A DNA stretch of 64,000 nt from positions 237,326 to 301,325 of the forward strand of contig UESW01004830.1 in assembly GCA_900491605.1 (NCBI GenBank), read 5' to 3'. Every line of letters begins with the position of its first letter. The first letter of the stretch is position 1. Shown here piece by piece: positions 1 to 10,945 of this stretch. The notes below the pieces were generated by a model. That model was not told where the DNA came from. It saw only the letters and a program-made list of their open reading frames with translations, and made no database searches. The stretch is from Calamus simplicifolius. Lineage: Eukaryota; Streptophyta; Magnoliopsida; Arecales; Arecaceae. The position numbers were made by a program, and so were the translations under genes.

Positions 1-206
1 ACCAGCACCTACTGCTTGTAAAGGATGTTCTGAAAGAAAATAGAAGGTGACACTCCCATTCAGTTTTATTTATTTATTTATTTATGTTACTACACTTTAT
101 TTTGGGGAACTTTACCAGCACCTACCTGAATACTCTTCTAAAGCATCTAAAACAAACCAGATACCTGACATTAGTCAAACATTGAAAAATAAGGAAAAGA
201 ACCTAC

Positions 207-815
207 CTGAATCCAGTTGTGGAAACCAGAGACTTCATGCTCTCCACGTCCCTTGATCTCTCCTACAAATACATGCTCAAAAGCAGATGAGCAACGAGAC
301 CCACCACCTCTTCCATAGATATCAAACCACAGACTGATCATCATTTTCTTGAATTCTTCATAACCATCAGATATGACACCGTTGGAAACTAAGTATTTAT
401 ATAGATATTTGATTGGTGAAGTCCTGCTTATTTCCTCCATGAATGCAACTTGTTCATGCTTTTCTTCAGAAGTAACAACCTCTTTACATCCTTCATAAGG
501 GTTATAATTATCCAGGAGAGAACAAAAACGAGAGTATGTCGGCCGCCTAAATGTATCATGACTGACCCACTTGAACAGGCCTTCTGGTGCCATATCCCCC
601 TCATGATAAACCTTCTTTCCTCGTCCGCAGTCAATCTCATAGTCTTTATCAGGCACCAAGCGGTTGAAATCAAGTTCCCATAACCTGCTGCAGGCTTTCG
701 ATAAGTCATCAAGCTCCTCTCTTGTGGGCTCAACATCTAAGCCATAATCAGCAGCATCAATGTATTCCTGTTCGTTAGGTGGGCATTTATATCTATGCCA
801 GTTCTCTGTTGGTGC
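207..815 (-). CDS. EndoU gene exon 3 (start of the XendoU catalytic domain)
   Basis: 203 codons, from acceptor TTTTTTGTAG|GCACC to donor ATTCAG|GTAGGT. It reads APTENWHRYKCP at its start, then the helical EPTREELDDLSKACSRLWEL region, then YEIDCGRGKK and LLDNYNP, ending in FHNWIQ. This is the conserved N-lobe and the two His motifs of EndoU. Positions 1-206 are intron 3; no further exon is recognisable before the edge. Confidence 0.9.
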
Positions 816-3800
816 CTACAAAAAATATGCCATTGTCGTACACAATAGTGAGAGAATAATTACATTGGAACATCAGACATGTCAGAAAATGCCTTATGAT
901 CTCCATTGCTGACTTAAGTTAAATTATCATGACCAGGTCAGTGGCAGAGTATAAATTTTCATGACCTATCCGAGGTAAAATATAGCTGACTTGAGTTAAT
1001 ATATTTAGCAAAATTACATTATCTAGGTCTTCCAAATTTGTTTTATTTTTCCTTGCTTTATGTTATAACTCCTGTCCATAAATATGTACTTAATTTTTTA
1101 AATATTTTCGAGGAAATTTAACTCAAAGAACCCAATTAAGGCAATGGTAATCTAAGGGACAAAGAAACAAGGGGCAACAGGCAAAGGACCTGGAACACCA
1201 GGCCCCACCAAATCACACATGGCAGGACCAAATGAAAATAATAATAATAATAATAATAATTGGATCTGAAAATGTTTAATTATATCTGCACTTTTAAGCA
1301 AAGTAAAATAGTTTGAAATAATAGGTTGGCCAGGGATCAAGGTGTGTGTTTTCTGGCTGGGACCCTGATTTTTCCCAACAAAAACAGCACAAGCTCCTAT
1401 CCTTCTCCTCTGCATGCACAGCCATGGGAGAATAAATGAACTTATCTGTGAATAAACCATAAGAGGTATATGTGCGCCAGGAGAAGTCCTCAAATGTGAG
1501 ACTAAAAGAGGAGTAGAGCAAAAGAAAGTTCTGAAGTTTCTTATCTTAGGAATTTGATTTGGGTAGAGCACAAACACCAAAATTCAGTCATCTGAAAGTA
1601 CAGAACTCTGGAATATCCCCAAAAAAAAAAAAAATTCAAAATCCAACATCTTCTCTTTTGTGTATTGAATGGTTTTTGAATGTATAATTATCTAGGATTT
1701 GAAGAAAAAGCACCTGCTTTGAGCAGCGGTTTTGAGATTTCATTTGATCAATGCATTTCACACTATGAACCAATATAATCACTAACATCCCTCGTAGAAT
1801 AAGCAAAGTCAAATTGTATCATGCTCAGAAATCAGGTGAGTACCATTTAATAAGAACACTATATATCTTTGTTGGTGGGTGTATGTTGGCAGATGGTGGC
1901 TACTTAATGAGGCTAAGTTTCACTCTATGTCCTTAAGATAATTTCGTCCCGCAATGGTGCTTACGGTCAGTATGACGATTGTCTCCCCTGATACAACAGT
2001 CTCCTTTTGATGAAAGCAGCACTACAATTCACCAAAAATATCGAACCAAGAATGCTACTCTCTTTTCAATGCACTATTGCTATACTACCCTTAGGAAAGT
2101 ATGCAAATGCCTAAGAGAGAAGACTAGAATTGATTCAGATTGAACTCAATTCGGAATGGCTTGGGATGAATCAAATGCTTAGGTCTAGGGTCCTATTTAT
2201 AGGTTTTTAGGTACCCTTTGAAAGCAACCCTACGAATTTAATTTAATTTAAATTCTAAAATCAAAGGATGTGAGAGTTAAGGGCTTATCACCCTTGATAT
2301 GCCCTTTAGACATCATGATCTTCATATCAGGCGATCGGATAAGCCTTTTCATGGCTGTGATCTGAAGATCAGCCAATCAGATAAGCCTATCCATATCCTG
2401 ATAAGCCTTTTCATCATCGTGATCTGATGATCATGTTATCAGATAGGCGGTTGCATGTCTTTGATATGCCTTTTCATGATCGGACGTTGACTTATCTCCA
2501 ACCGACGATCGAACGGGTGCCTTATCACCAACCGACGATCGGACGGATGCCTTATCACCAACCGTCCTGTTGACTGGTCAACCGACGGATGTCAACCGTT
2601 AGATCGCGATCGCGATCATGATTTGATCACCACATCTCGACCCTTCATCCGATCGATCAACGATCAATTGATCTCAGCCCCTTATCTTGATCTGATCAGT
2701 CTCCACCGTCGGATCATCATGATCTAGAAAAAATTTAAAGCCCCTCAAGCTCCTCGCGACGATGCGCACGTGCGAAGTGCAAAGTGCGCCTACAAAGCGC
2801 CCATTGTGCCCTTCGCACACGCGCTTGCGCGTGCGCGAAGGTGATGCTATGCATCACCCTCAAGCTCTCCACTTATGGTGAGCCTAAGGAACTTAAGCTT
2901 CAAGGAAGTGGTTTCCATATAAGTGAACCTTCCTTTCTTGTTTTTTCCGATATGGGACTAAATGTCCCCGCAATTTCTCATTCACACACTAAAGGGGTGA
3001 TGGGCTTTCAAGGCCCATTAGGGTATTTAGGCGTATTTTGGCCCATTACCCAACAATCCCCACATGAATGGAAATTGGACTTAGATCAATGATCATCAAA
3101 GATCAACAAAGGCAAACCCCCACATAAAAGGATTTTAATGCAAATGAATATGCAGACACACTAACGAGAGTATAATGGGATGAAGTTGTATCGGGATAGG
3201 TAGCTTGTGGCTTTGAACCTTCCTTAGTGAGTTGTTATCGAGTTTACTTGCTAAAAGGTGAACATGAAGTCTTGAACCTTTCAGCGTTTTGTGTAAACTA
3301 AGACAATAACAATCACGCAACTTCTTCCCGAGCATTCTTTTGGTTCTCATGGTTGTGTTCATTTTGGCCCGAACAACTCCTGGTCTCATGAGTGCTTCAG
3401 AGAATTAAACCTTTAAAAATTCTCATAGAATTGGCCCAGTTCACACTCACATAGGTGATTCTTATTAAGAGTATCATGCTATACCCCACATGATGTTCAT
3501 GTCATAAGAATCATTAAAAGCAATGCTTATCCTAGTACCTTTAGCAGGTAGCACCAATTATCATAGGAATGAGTAGGATTGGACATCCTTAGTGCTATCA
3601 AGTCTCTTCATAATTTAACCCTTTTGAACCTAGATCTTGGGATCTCCAGTCAGCTAGGTTGGGTATCCACTATGAAGATTTTTCAGTTATAGGTTTTAAA
3701 CCCATTCCCCTCGATAAACAGTTTACTTGATCTCTTGGTAACCCCTTTGTTAATGGATCCGCTAGGTTTTTCTTTGACTGAACATAGTCAATAGAAATTA

Positions 3801-6800
3801 CACCAATTTCAAGTAACTGCTTAATGGTATTATGTCTGCGACGTATATGTCTAGACTTACCATTATACATCTTGTTCTGTGCTCTGCATATTGCCGATTG
3901 ACTATCACAATGTATGCATATTGCAGACACAGGCTTTGGCCAACATGGAATATCTTCTAAAAGGTTTCGAAGCCATTCTGCTTCTTCAGCCGCCTTTTCT
4001 AAGGCAATAAACTCAGATTCCATAGTGGATCGAGCTATACATGTTTGCTTAGAAGATTTCCATGACACAGCACCTCCTCCTAAGGTGAATACATATCCAC
4101 TTGTGGATTTTGTATCTTCTGTGTTAGATATCCAATTTGCATCACTGTATCCTTCTAGTACAGCTGGATATCTTGAATAATGTAATCCATAACTTAGGGT
4201 ATATCGCAGATATCTTAATACCCTTATTAGAGCTGTCCAATGATTTGGACCTGGATTACTTGTAAATCTACTCAACTTATTGACAGCATATGCTATGTCA
4301 GGACGAGTGCAATTCATGACATACATTAAACTGCCAATTATACGTGAGTATTCCAATTGAGATATGGGTTCTCCAGTATACTTAGCCAAATGTAGATTAA
4401 CATCTACTGGTGTTTTCACCGGGCTAGTATCATACTTTTTATACTTATTTAATATTTTCTTAATATAATGAGATTGAGATAATATTATTTCTTCAGATGT
4501 TCTAGTGATTCGAATCCTAGTATAACATCTGCAACACCCATATTTTTCATATCAAAATGTTTGATCAACATTTTCTTTGTCTGTTTAATCATTTCAGTAT
4601 TACTACCAGGTCATCTACATATAAGCAGATAATCACATACCCTTCAGGTAGGTTTTGGCATATATGCATTTGTCACATTCATTTATTTTGAATCCATTTG
4701 ATAACATAATATTATCAAATTTTATATGCCATTGCTTAGGTGCTTGCTTTAATCCATATAAGGATTTAACAAGTCTACACACCTTTTCTTGTCCTGGAAC
4801 AATAAATCCCTCAGGTTGTTCCATGTATATTTCTTCATCTAATTCACCATTCAGAAAAGCAGTTTTAACATCCATTTGATGAATTTCAAGATTGTTAATG
4901 GCTGCAAAAGCGATTAACATTCTTATAGATGTTATTCTACTTACTGGTGAATAGGTATCAAAGAAGTCTATACCTTCTTTTTGTTTGAAGCCCTTAGCCA
5001 CTAATCTGGCTTTATACTTGTCAATTGATCCATCAGCCTTTAGCTTTTTCTTAAAAATCCACTTGCACCCTAAAGGTTTCATACCAGATGGTAAGTCTAC
5101 CAACTCCCAGGTATGATTATGCATGATGGACTCAATTTCATTATTGACAGCTTCTTTCCAAAAGGGTGCTTCTGGATTAGACATTGCCTCTTGAATGTTG
5201 AGGTTCATCTTGTAACATATAAGTTACATAATCAGGACCAAAAGACTTTACAACTCTTGGTCTCTTACTGCGTCTGGGTTCATCTTCAGGATATTCTTCC
5301 TGATGACTACTACTAGCAGTATTATCATCATAAGTTCTTTTATTTGAACTTATTTCTAATTTCCTTTTACTTGAAAATATCTTCAAAGAATGTTGCATTC
5401 CTTGATTCCATGATTGTATTTTTGTATATCAGTTATATCTGATTTATACACAAGAAAGCGATATGCACTACTATTATGTGCATAACCAATAAATATACAA
5501 TCAACAGTTTTAGGTCCTATTTTGACCTTTTTGGGGTCCGAATAGCTACTTTAGCTAGACACCCCCACACTCTTAAGTAATTGTAAGAAGGCTTCTTTCC
5601 TTTCCATAACTCATATGGAGTAACATCCTTCTTCTTAAGAGGTATCTTATTAAGAATATGATTTGCTGAGAGAATTGCTTCTCCCCATAAATTCTGTGGT
5701 ATAACATAGCATTCATCATTTCTTTTAATGTGCGGTTTTTACGTTCCGCAATTCCATTAGATTTGATGAATAATGCCATGCTCTTGACAGAATTCGTCAA
5801 AAGGTGCATCATATTCACCACCTCTATCACTCCTTATGGCCTTAATCTTTTTGCCAAGTTGATTTTCAACTTCATTCTTATAACATTTAAACATTTCTAA
5901 AGCCTCATCTTTAGACTTTAGTAGATACACATAGCAGTATCTTGTTGAATCATCAATAAATGTTATAAAATACTTTTTACCTCCTCTAGTTTGAATTGAC
6001 TTTAAGTCACATAGATCACTGTGAATTAAGTCAAGAGGTTCAGTATTTCTTTCAACTGATGGAAATGGTGTTTTTGCTAATTTAGCTTCAACACACACTT
6101 CACACTTGTAATGTGGATCGATTTCATGATTAGGTAATAATTCTAATTTCATTAATTTTCGTAATGAATTAAAATTTACATGTCCTAATCTATCATGCCA
6201 TAGACAAGGAGTCAACCATATAAGCAGAAGAAGAAGCTTTATTTATTTCAAGGTTTCTGTGTACAGTCATTACATTCACCTTGAATAATCCATTATTCAA
6301 GTAACCCCTTCCAATAAATATCCCCCCTTAGTGAGTACAAATTTATCAGACTCAAAGACCATCCTAAAGCCATGTTTGCTTAGGAGGGAGCCTGATATAA
6401 GATTCTTCCGGATGTCTGGGACATGTAGCACATCATTCAGTAGAAGCTCCTTGCCAGATGTCATCTTCATAACGATGCGGCCAAGTCCTTCTATCTTGGA
6501 TGTAGCGGAGTTACCCATGACCAAATTTCTACCATTGATAGGAGTATATGATGAGAACATACTCTTATCAGAGCAGACATGTCTGGTAGCTCCAGTGTCG
6601 ATGTACCACTCATTTGCTTTGTCAACCATGTTTGCTTCAAATACAACAGCTGACAGCATCATCTCGGATACCTCTTTGGATAGGGTTTCAGCAACATTGA
6701 CTTCTTTTTCTTTATCCTTGAAACGGCAGTCCTTGGATTTGTGTCCTTGCTTTCCACAAACAAAGCACTTTCCCTTGAATTTATATTTCTTAGGATTGCC

Positions 6801-9762
6801 CTTCTTCTGTTTAAAGCCTTCGCCTGGAAACTTGCGTTTCTTCTTCCTTTCTATGAGGTTGGCCTTTGGCTCAGCAGGTTGTCCTCCTGTCTTCTTGTCT
6901 TGGCTCTTATTGTCCTCCTCGATCCTCAGGCGGACAATTAGGTCTTCAAGTCCCATCTCCTTCCGCTTGTGCTTCAGGTAGTTCTTGAAGTCCTTCCATA
7001 GTGGTGGTAGCTTCTCTATGATGGCAGCTACCTGAATGACTCGCTGAGAGACATTCTCTCTGCATGTATCTCATGCAGGATGATCTGGAGCTCTTGGACT
7101 TGCTCCATAACTGTTTTGTGGTCGACCATCTTGTAGTCTAAGAACCTTCCAACCACAAACTTCTTGTGTCCAGCATCCTCTGTCTTGTACTTTTTGTCCA
7201 GGGATGCCCATAACTCCTTGGCAGTAGCAATACTACTGTACACATTGTACAGGGTATTGTCCAGACCATTCAGGATGTAGTTCTTGCAAAGGAAGTCTGA
7301 GTGCTTCCATGCCTCCACCGCAGCAATGACTTGCTTGTCGGTCTCCCCTTCCTTCAGGACAGGCGGATCTTCATTCAGCACTCTGACCAGGTTCAGAGTT
7401 GTGAGGTAGAACAGCATCTTCTGTTGCCACCTCTTGAAGTCGTGCCAGAGAATTTCTCCGGTCTCTCGGCTTGAATGGATGTCGTCATAGTAGCCATCTG
7501 CAGCAGCACTTCCGTGGTAGCAAGGAATTGTCTTAAGATTGTTGGTGGGTATGTTGGCAGATGGTGGCTACCTAATGAATCAGACTGAGGCTAGAGTTTC
7601 ACTCTATGTCCTTAAGACAATTTCGTCCCGCAATGGTGCTTACGGTCAGTATGACGATTGTCTCCCAGGATACAACAGTCTCCTTTTGATGAAAGCAGCA
7701 CTACAATTCACAAAAATATCGAACCAAGAATGCTACTCTCTTTTCAATGCACTATTGCTATACTACCCTTAGGAAAGTATGCAAATGCCTAAGAGAGGAG
7801 AAGACTAGAATTGATTCAGATTGAACTCAATTCGGAATGGCTTGGGATGAATCAAATGCTTAGGTCTAAAGTCCTATTTATAGGTTTTTAGGTACCCTTT
7901 GGAAGCAACCCTACGAATTTAATTTAATTTAAATTCTAAAATCAAAGGATGTGAGGGTTAAGGGCTTATCACTCTTGATATGCCCTTTAGACATCATGAT
8001 CTTCATATCAGGCGATCGGATAAGCCTTTTCATGGCTGTGATCTGAAGATCAGCCGATCAGATAAGCCTATCCATATCCTGATAAGCCTTTTCATCATCG
8101 TGATCTGATGATCATGTTATCAGATAGGCGGTTGCATGTCTTTGATATGCCTTTTCATGATCGAACCGTTGACTTATCTCCAACCGACGATCGAACGGGT
8201 GCCTTATCACCAACCGACGATCGGACGGATGCCTTATCACCAACGTCTGTGATCAACCGATTGTCAACCGTTGGATCGCGATCGCAGTCAACCGACGGGT
8301 GTCAACCGTTGGATCACGATCGCGATCATGATTTGATCACTATATCTCGACCCTTCATCCGATCGATCAACGATCAATTGATCTCAACCCCTTATCTTGA
8401 TCCGATCAGTCTCCACCATCGGATCATCATGATCTAGAAAAAATTTAAAGCCCCTCAAGCTCAACTGTTGGATGCGATCGCGATCATGATTTAATCACCA
8501 CATCTCGACCCTTCATCCGATCGATCAACGATCAATTGATCTCAGCCCCTTATCTTGATCGATCAGTCTCCATCGTCGGATCATCATGATCTAAAAAAAT
8601 TTAAAGCCTTCAAGCTCCTCGCGACGATGCGCACGTACAAAGTGCAAAATGCATCTACAAAGCGTCCATTGCGTTCGCACACGAAGTGCAAAGTATCCAT
8701 TGCACCCTTCGCACACGCACACGTGCGCAAGGGTGATGCTATGCATGACCTCAAGCTCTCCACTTATGGTGAGCCTAAGGAACTTAAGCTTCAAGAAAGT
8801 CGTTTTCATATAAGTGAACCTTCCTTAAATGTTTCCGCAATTTCTCATTCACTAAAGGACGGTGATGGACTTTCAAGGCCCATTAAGGTATTTAGGCGTA
8901 TTTTGGCCCATTACCCAACAATCTTAACCAATTTCATAAGGAATCAGATCATCAAACAACGAAAAACAGAAAGAATTAAACGTTGCATTGGCGCCCAAAA
9001 AATAATCAAAGAAGATTTTTCTTTTCTTTTTTTTTAAATTCAATTGAAGGCAAGACAAACCATTTGATGTCTTCTGGGTGATCGGTGATGGTTCTTTTTG
9101 ACAACAGCTTCCCAATCTCCATCACTTTTCTCCTCGCTCTCCTCCTGCGGATCCATTCAAATAAAACCCTTCATTCAGCGCTAAACAACAATCCCACTCA
9201 TCAAAAGCACCAACTTATTACAGAATACAAGAGCGGGGAGAGGGGGGTGCAGCGGTGTGCAATGGAACGAAAGGTCTCGCCTTTCTTGAACTCCATGGGC
9301 TCTGATCATGACGATAACTGCTCTCGTCCTGGGGACACATCCAAATAAACCCACCATCTAACATTCATCAAAAGAGGGAAAAAAAACGACGACTTTATGG
9401 AAAATCTCAATGGGCGAGAGGGCAATAGAGAATCAAAGGCCTCGCCTTTCGTGAGCTCCATGAGTTCTGATCGCAGCGATAGCTGCTATATTGCTCTTCT
9501 TCCGCTTTCTCATGGTGCCCTGAAGAAACCACCTGCGTTTAACCTTCCCCCCGTTGTCAGAAGCGAAAAGAACAAATAGACCAAGAAGATAAGAAAACGA
9601 AGGAGAAAGAGAAGAAGAAGACGAAAATGATGAGACCTCGGCCCAGGTGGATCGCGAGCGCTGCTCGTCGCGAGGAGGGGATTGGGTTCGAGGCGCTTCC
9701 CCGCCGTTATCGCCGCCCACACCGAGAGCTAAGTCGACCAAACCATTGATGAGGCCTTCCAT
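207..9762 (-). CDS. EndoU-family poly(U)-specific endoribonuclease, 5' three exons (gene runs off the left edge)
   Basis: Spliced gene, exons 9637-9762, 9061-9144 and 207-815, all introns phase 0, giving 273 residues. The N-terminus MEGLINGLVDLALG and the RSRSTWAE stretch match what I know of plant EndoU proteins; exon 2 carries DWEAVVKK; exon 3 begins the XendoU domain. Two of the three family catalytic residues are visible: His251 in FEHVFVGEIK and His269 in EVSGFHNWIQ. The catalytic Lys and the C-terminus must lie on exons beyond position 1. Family members are divalent-metal-dependent RNases that cut at uridines; the role of plant members is poorly defined. No frameshift or stop interrupts the three exons, so the gene is probably functional despite an 8.2-kb second intron that holds a copia retrotransposon. 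The exon model comes from reading frames and splice consensus, not from transcripts. Confidence 0.88.
816..1864. other. EndoU intron 2, part left of the copia insertion
   Basis: AT-rich intron sequence without coding signal. It holds an (AAT)n microsatellite at about 1236-1260 and an A-run at 1621-1634. The ORFs here are open only by chance. The intron resumes at 8926 and ends at 9060. Confidence 0.7.
1870..3055 (-). repeat. 3' LTR of the copia element
   Basis: 1186 bp. Pairs with 7540-8920 over its whole length, but is 195 bp shorter because the partner carries an extra internal duplication. Rich in GATC-containing palindromes such as CGATCG and TGATCA. Confidence 0.93.
3056..3669 (-). other. 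Post-pol spacer of the copia element
   Basis: Non-coding stretch between the RNase H stop and the 3' LTR. On the minus strand it contains TGGATACCCAACCT and GGAGATCCCA, which recur in the plus-oriented copia derivative at about 45900, so it is a conserved spacer type rather than host DNA. Confidence 0.6.
3670..5398 (-). pseudogene. Copia reverse transcriptase and RNase H (frameshifted)
   Basis: Fragments 5398-5177, 5208-4633 and 4419-3670 read the C-terminal half of a copia polyprotein. RT signatures include KWIFKKKLKADGSIDKYKAR, LVAKGFKQKEGIDF and QMDVKTAFLNGELDEEIYM. The catalytic YVDDL is present at about 4605-4625 but in another frame, so a frameshift lies near 4640. RNase H shows YSDANW, STSGYVF and STMESEFIAL. 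Function, when intact: cDNA synthesis from the element RNA. Confidence 0.9.
5573..6215 (-). pseudogene. Copia integrase (frameshifted)
   Basis: Two overlapping frames, 6215-5757 and 5830-5573. The His/Cys zinc site reads WHDRLGHVN with CEVCVEAK. The core follows as LIHSDLCDL, DDSTRYCYVYLLKSKDEAL and IRSDRGGEYD, covering the first two Asp residues of D,D-E. The Glu region, NGIAERKNRTLKEM, is in the second frame, so one frameshift separates the catalytic residues. Confidence 0.88.
6297..7497 (-). pseudogene. Copia gag and protease (frameshifted)
   Basis: Gag starts at ATG 7497 and is soon frameshifted; 7417-7028 carries the capsid-like region (VEAWKHSDFLCKNYILNGL, AKELWASLDKKY). Near 7050 the frame shifts again. 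6956-6297 holds a lysine-rich linker, the CX2CX4HX4C knuckle CFVCGKQGHKSKDC and the retropepsin motif YIDTGATRHVCSD with its Asp intact. Typical order gag-NC-PR. Confidence 0.9.
7540..8920 (-). repeat. 5' LTR of the copia element, with internal duplication
   Basis: 1381 bp. Matches 1870-3055, but the stretch at about 8295-8455 is repeated at about 8465-8620 (same GATCATGATTT, CCATC/CGATC and AAATTTAAAGCC blocks), which accounts for most of the extra length. Confidence 0.92.
9061..9144 (-). CDS. EndoU gene exon 2
   Basis: Small exon of exactly 28 codons, too short to stand out as an ORF. Acceptor GATCCGCAG|GAGGAG and donor CAAATG|GTTTGT on the minus strand. It encodes an acidic start then DWEAVVKKNHHRSPRRHQM, resembling the E-W-E-T-V-x-K-K segment that precedes the catalytic domain in plant EndoU proteins. 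Frame is kept on both sides. Confidence 0.78.
9145..9636 (-). other. EndoU intron 1 with an internal degenerate duplication
   Basis: 492-bp phase-0 intron. Two segments of about 85 bp (about 9270-9335 and 9435-9500) share AAGG(T/C)CTCGCCTTTC, CTCCATG and CTCTGATC/TTCTGATC blocks, so part of the intron is a diverged direct duplication. Confidence 0.6.
9637..9762 (-). CDS. EndoU gene exon 1
   Basis: 42 codons from the ATG at 9762 to a GAG|GTCTCA donor. The coding stretch ends RSRSTWAE. The open frame continues past the donor into Ser-rich, intron-like sequence, which I take as read-through. A (GA)n tract lies immediately upstream on the coding strand. Confidence 0.82.
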
Positions 9763-9800
9763 CTCTTGCCTCTCTCTCTCTCTCTCTCTCTGGGAGAGGA
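9763..9800 (-). promoter_or_regulatory. (GA)n tract in the EndoU 5' leader
   Basis: On the coding strand a GA dinucleotide run of about 22 bases lies 8-30 bp upstream of the ATG. GA/CT tracts are common in plant 5' leaders and core promoters. No clear TATA box can be assigned upstream. Confidence 0.5.
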
Positions 9801-10945
9801 GAGCCTGGAAAGCGGCTTTGGTCGCTGGGAAGAAGTCACCATCGCGGGGGCCAGGACGGTGGGGAATTAATTACAAATAATAAATGATACGTTGCAACCG
9901 CGGAGGAGAAACTCGGGCAGCGATCACATGGGCGGATTTGGATAGGCGTTATATTCGGGCAAGAAAAGTAATTGAATTTTTGGATGATTAGATGGAGATT
10001 CATTTTCAAACTCAAAAGATTTTCTTTGTATCTTCATTCAATCCCTGTCTAATCCTAAGAAAATTATCTTCACTGGATAATAATATTGATAGTAAATTAA
10101 TTACTAAATATTATTAGTTTTGTATTTTTTTTAACAAGTTGTCTTCTTGAAATAATGGCGAATTAATTATCAATAAATAGGATTGGTATCTTTTTTTTTT
10201 TTTTAGGCCTCAGTTTGGACTCGGGTCCAGGCTTATCCTGAAGCCCAATCAAATTGACTTACAACAATCTTTGTGAATCAAAACTTAGGCTGATAAAGTA
10301 TATTTTTTATTTTTACCTGTTTAACTAGTTGCAACTAATTATTCTAAAAAAATTAGTATGATATGAAGAGTTATTCTTACATAATCGATAACAAATTTAG
10401 TATAAAATTTTAAAAGCTCATCATGTTTTAAAATTTTAAAATTATATTTTGATTCAATTAGAATCTAATTAAAGGCTAACACTTTGAATCCTTTTTTAGT
10501 TCAGACTTCAAGCTGGGCTAGGTCAAGTAATGGCTTAAGCCCATCCTGCATTGTTTTTGAAGACTCTAATTTAAGGCTAAATCTAGCTCAAATCGATTTG
10601 AACCTATAATATTTTTTTTTCAATTCAATAAAAACATCAGCCCTTCTCATGGTGAAACAAAAAAAAAAATATCGGCATAATTGACTAATATAACATATAT
10701 AATCTGATATTAAATCTTATAGAACTTATTTTATATTGTTTTTATATTTTTTTTCTCTAAATGGTAATCTAAATATTTATCTAATTATAAACCCTAATGT
10801 TTGAAGAGGAAAGAAAAAGGTTCTAAAAGCAAGCCAAAACATTTCTCCAATTATAAATCTTAATGTTTGAAAGGGAAGAACAAATGGCAATATGCGACGT
10901 TTAAGGGGAAAAAATGAGGCTCAACAATGTTCAGTAGTGACGTAC
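9801..10945. other. EndoU upstream region / AT-rich intergenic DNA
   Basis: No coding signal. GC-richer to about 9950, then AT-rich. Includes one copy of a dispersed 170-bp segment (9957-10130) that recurs at 21643-21815. Confidence 0.55.
9957..10130 (+). repeat. Dispersed repeat, copy 1
   Basis: Shares GGATGATTAGATGGAGAT, ATTATCTT(C/T)ACTGGATAAT and GATAGT(A/G)AATTAATTA with 21643-21815 in the same order and orientation. Too short to classify. Confidence 0.7.

Larger units (their letters stand above)
1870..8920 (-). mobile_element. Ty1/copia LTR retrotransposon in EndoU intron 2
   Basis: Complete element with two LTRs (1870-3055 and 7540-8920), each beginning TGTTGG and ending CCAACA, flanked by a perfect 5-bp target duplication ATCTT (1865-1869, 8921-8925). 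Coding direction is minus, so the right LTR is the 5' LTR. Domain order gag, zinc knuckle, protease, integrase, RT, RNase H defines Ty1/copia; the gag resembles that of TNT1-94-type elements. A purine tract CATGTGGGGAT (minus strand) abuts the 3' LTR. No initiator-Met primer site is visible beside the 5' LTR. Several frameshifts make it non-autonomous now. It lies in the same orientation as its host gene. Confidence 0.95.

Noticed and set aside
1152..1580. 142-codon minus-strand frame
   Set aside because: Intron sequence reading through an (AAT)n microsatellite as poly-Leu; no family resemblance.
2784..3092. 102-codon plus-strand frame, repeated in similar form near 8555
   Set aside because: Lies within the copia LTRs; the repetition is LTR identity, not gene duplication.
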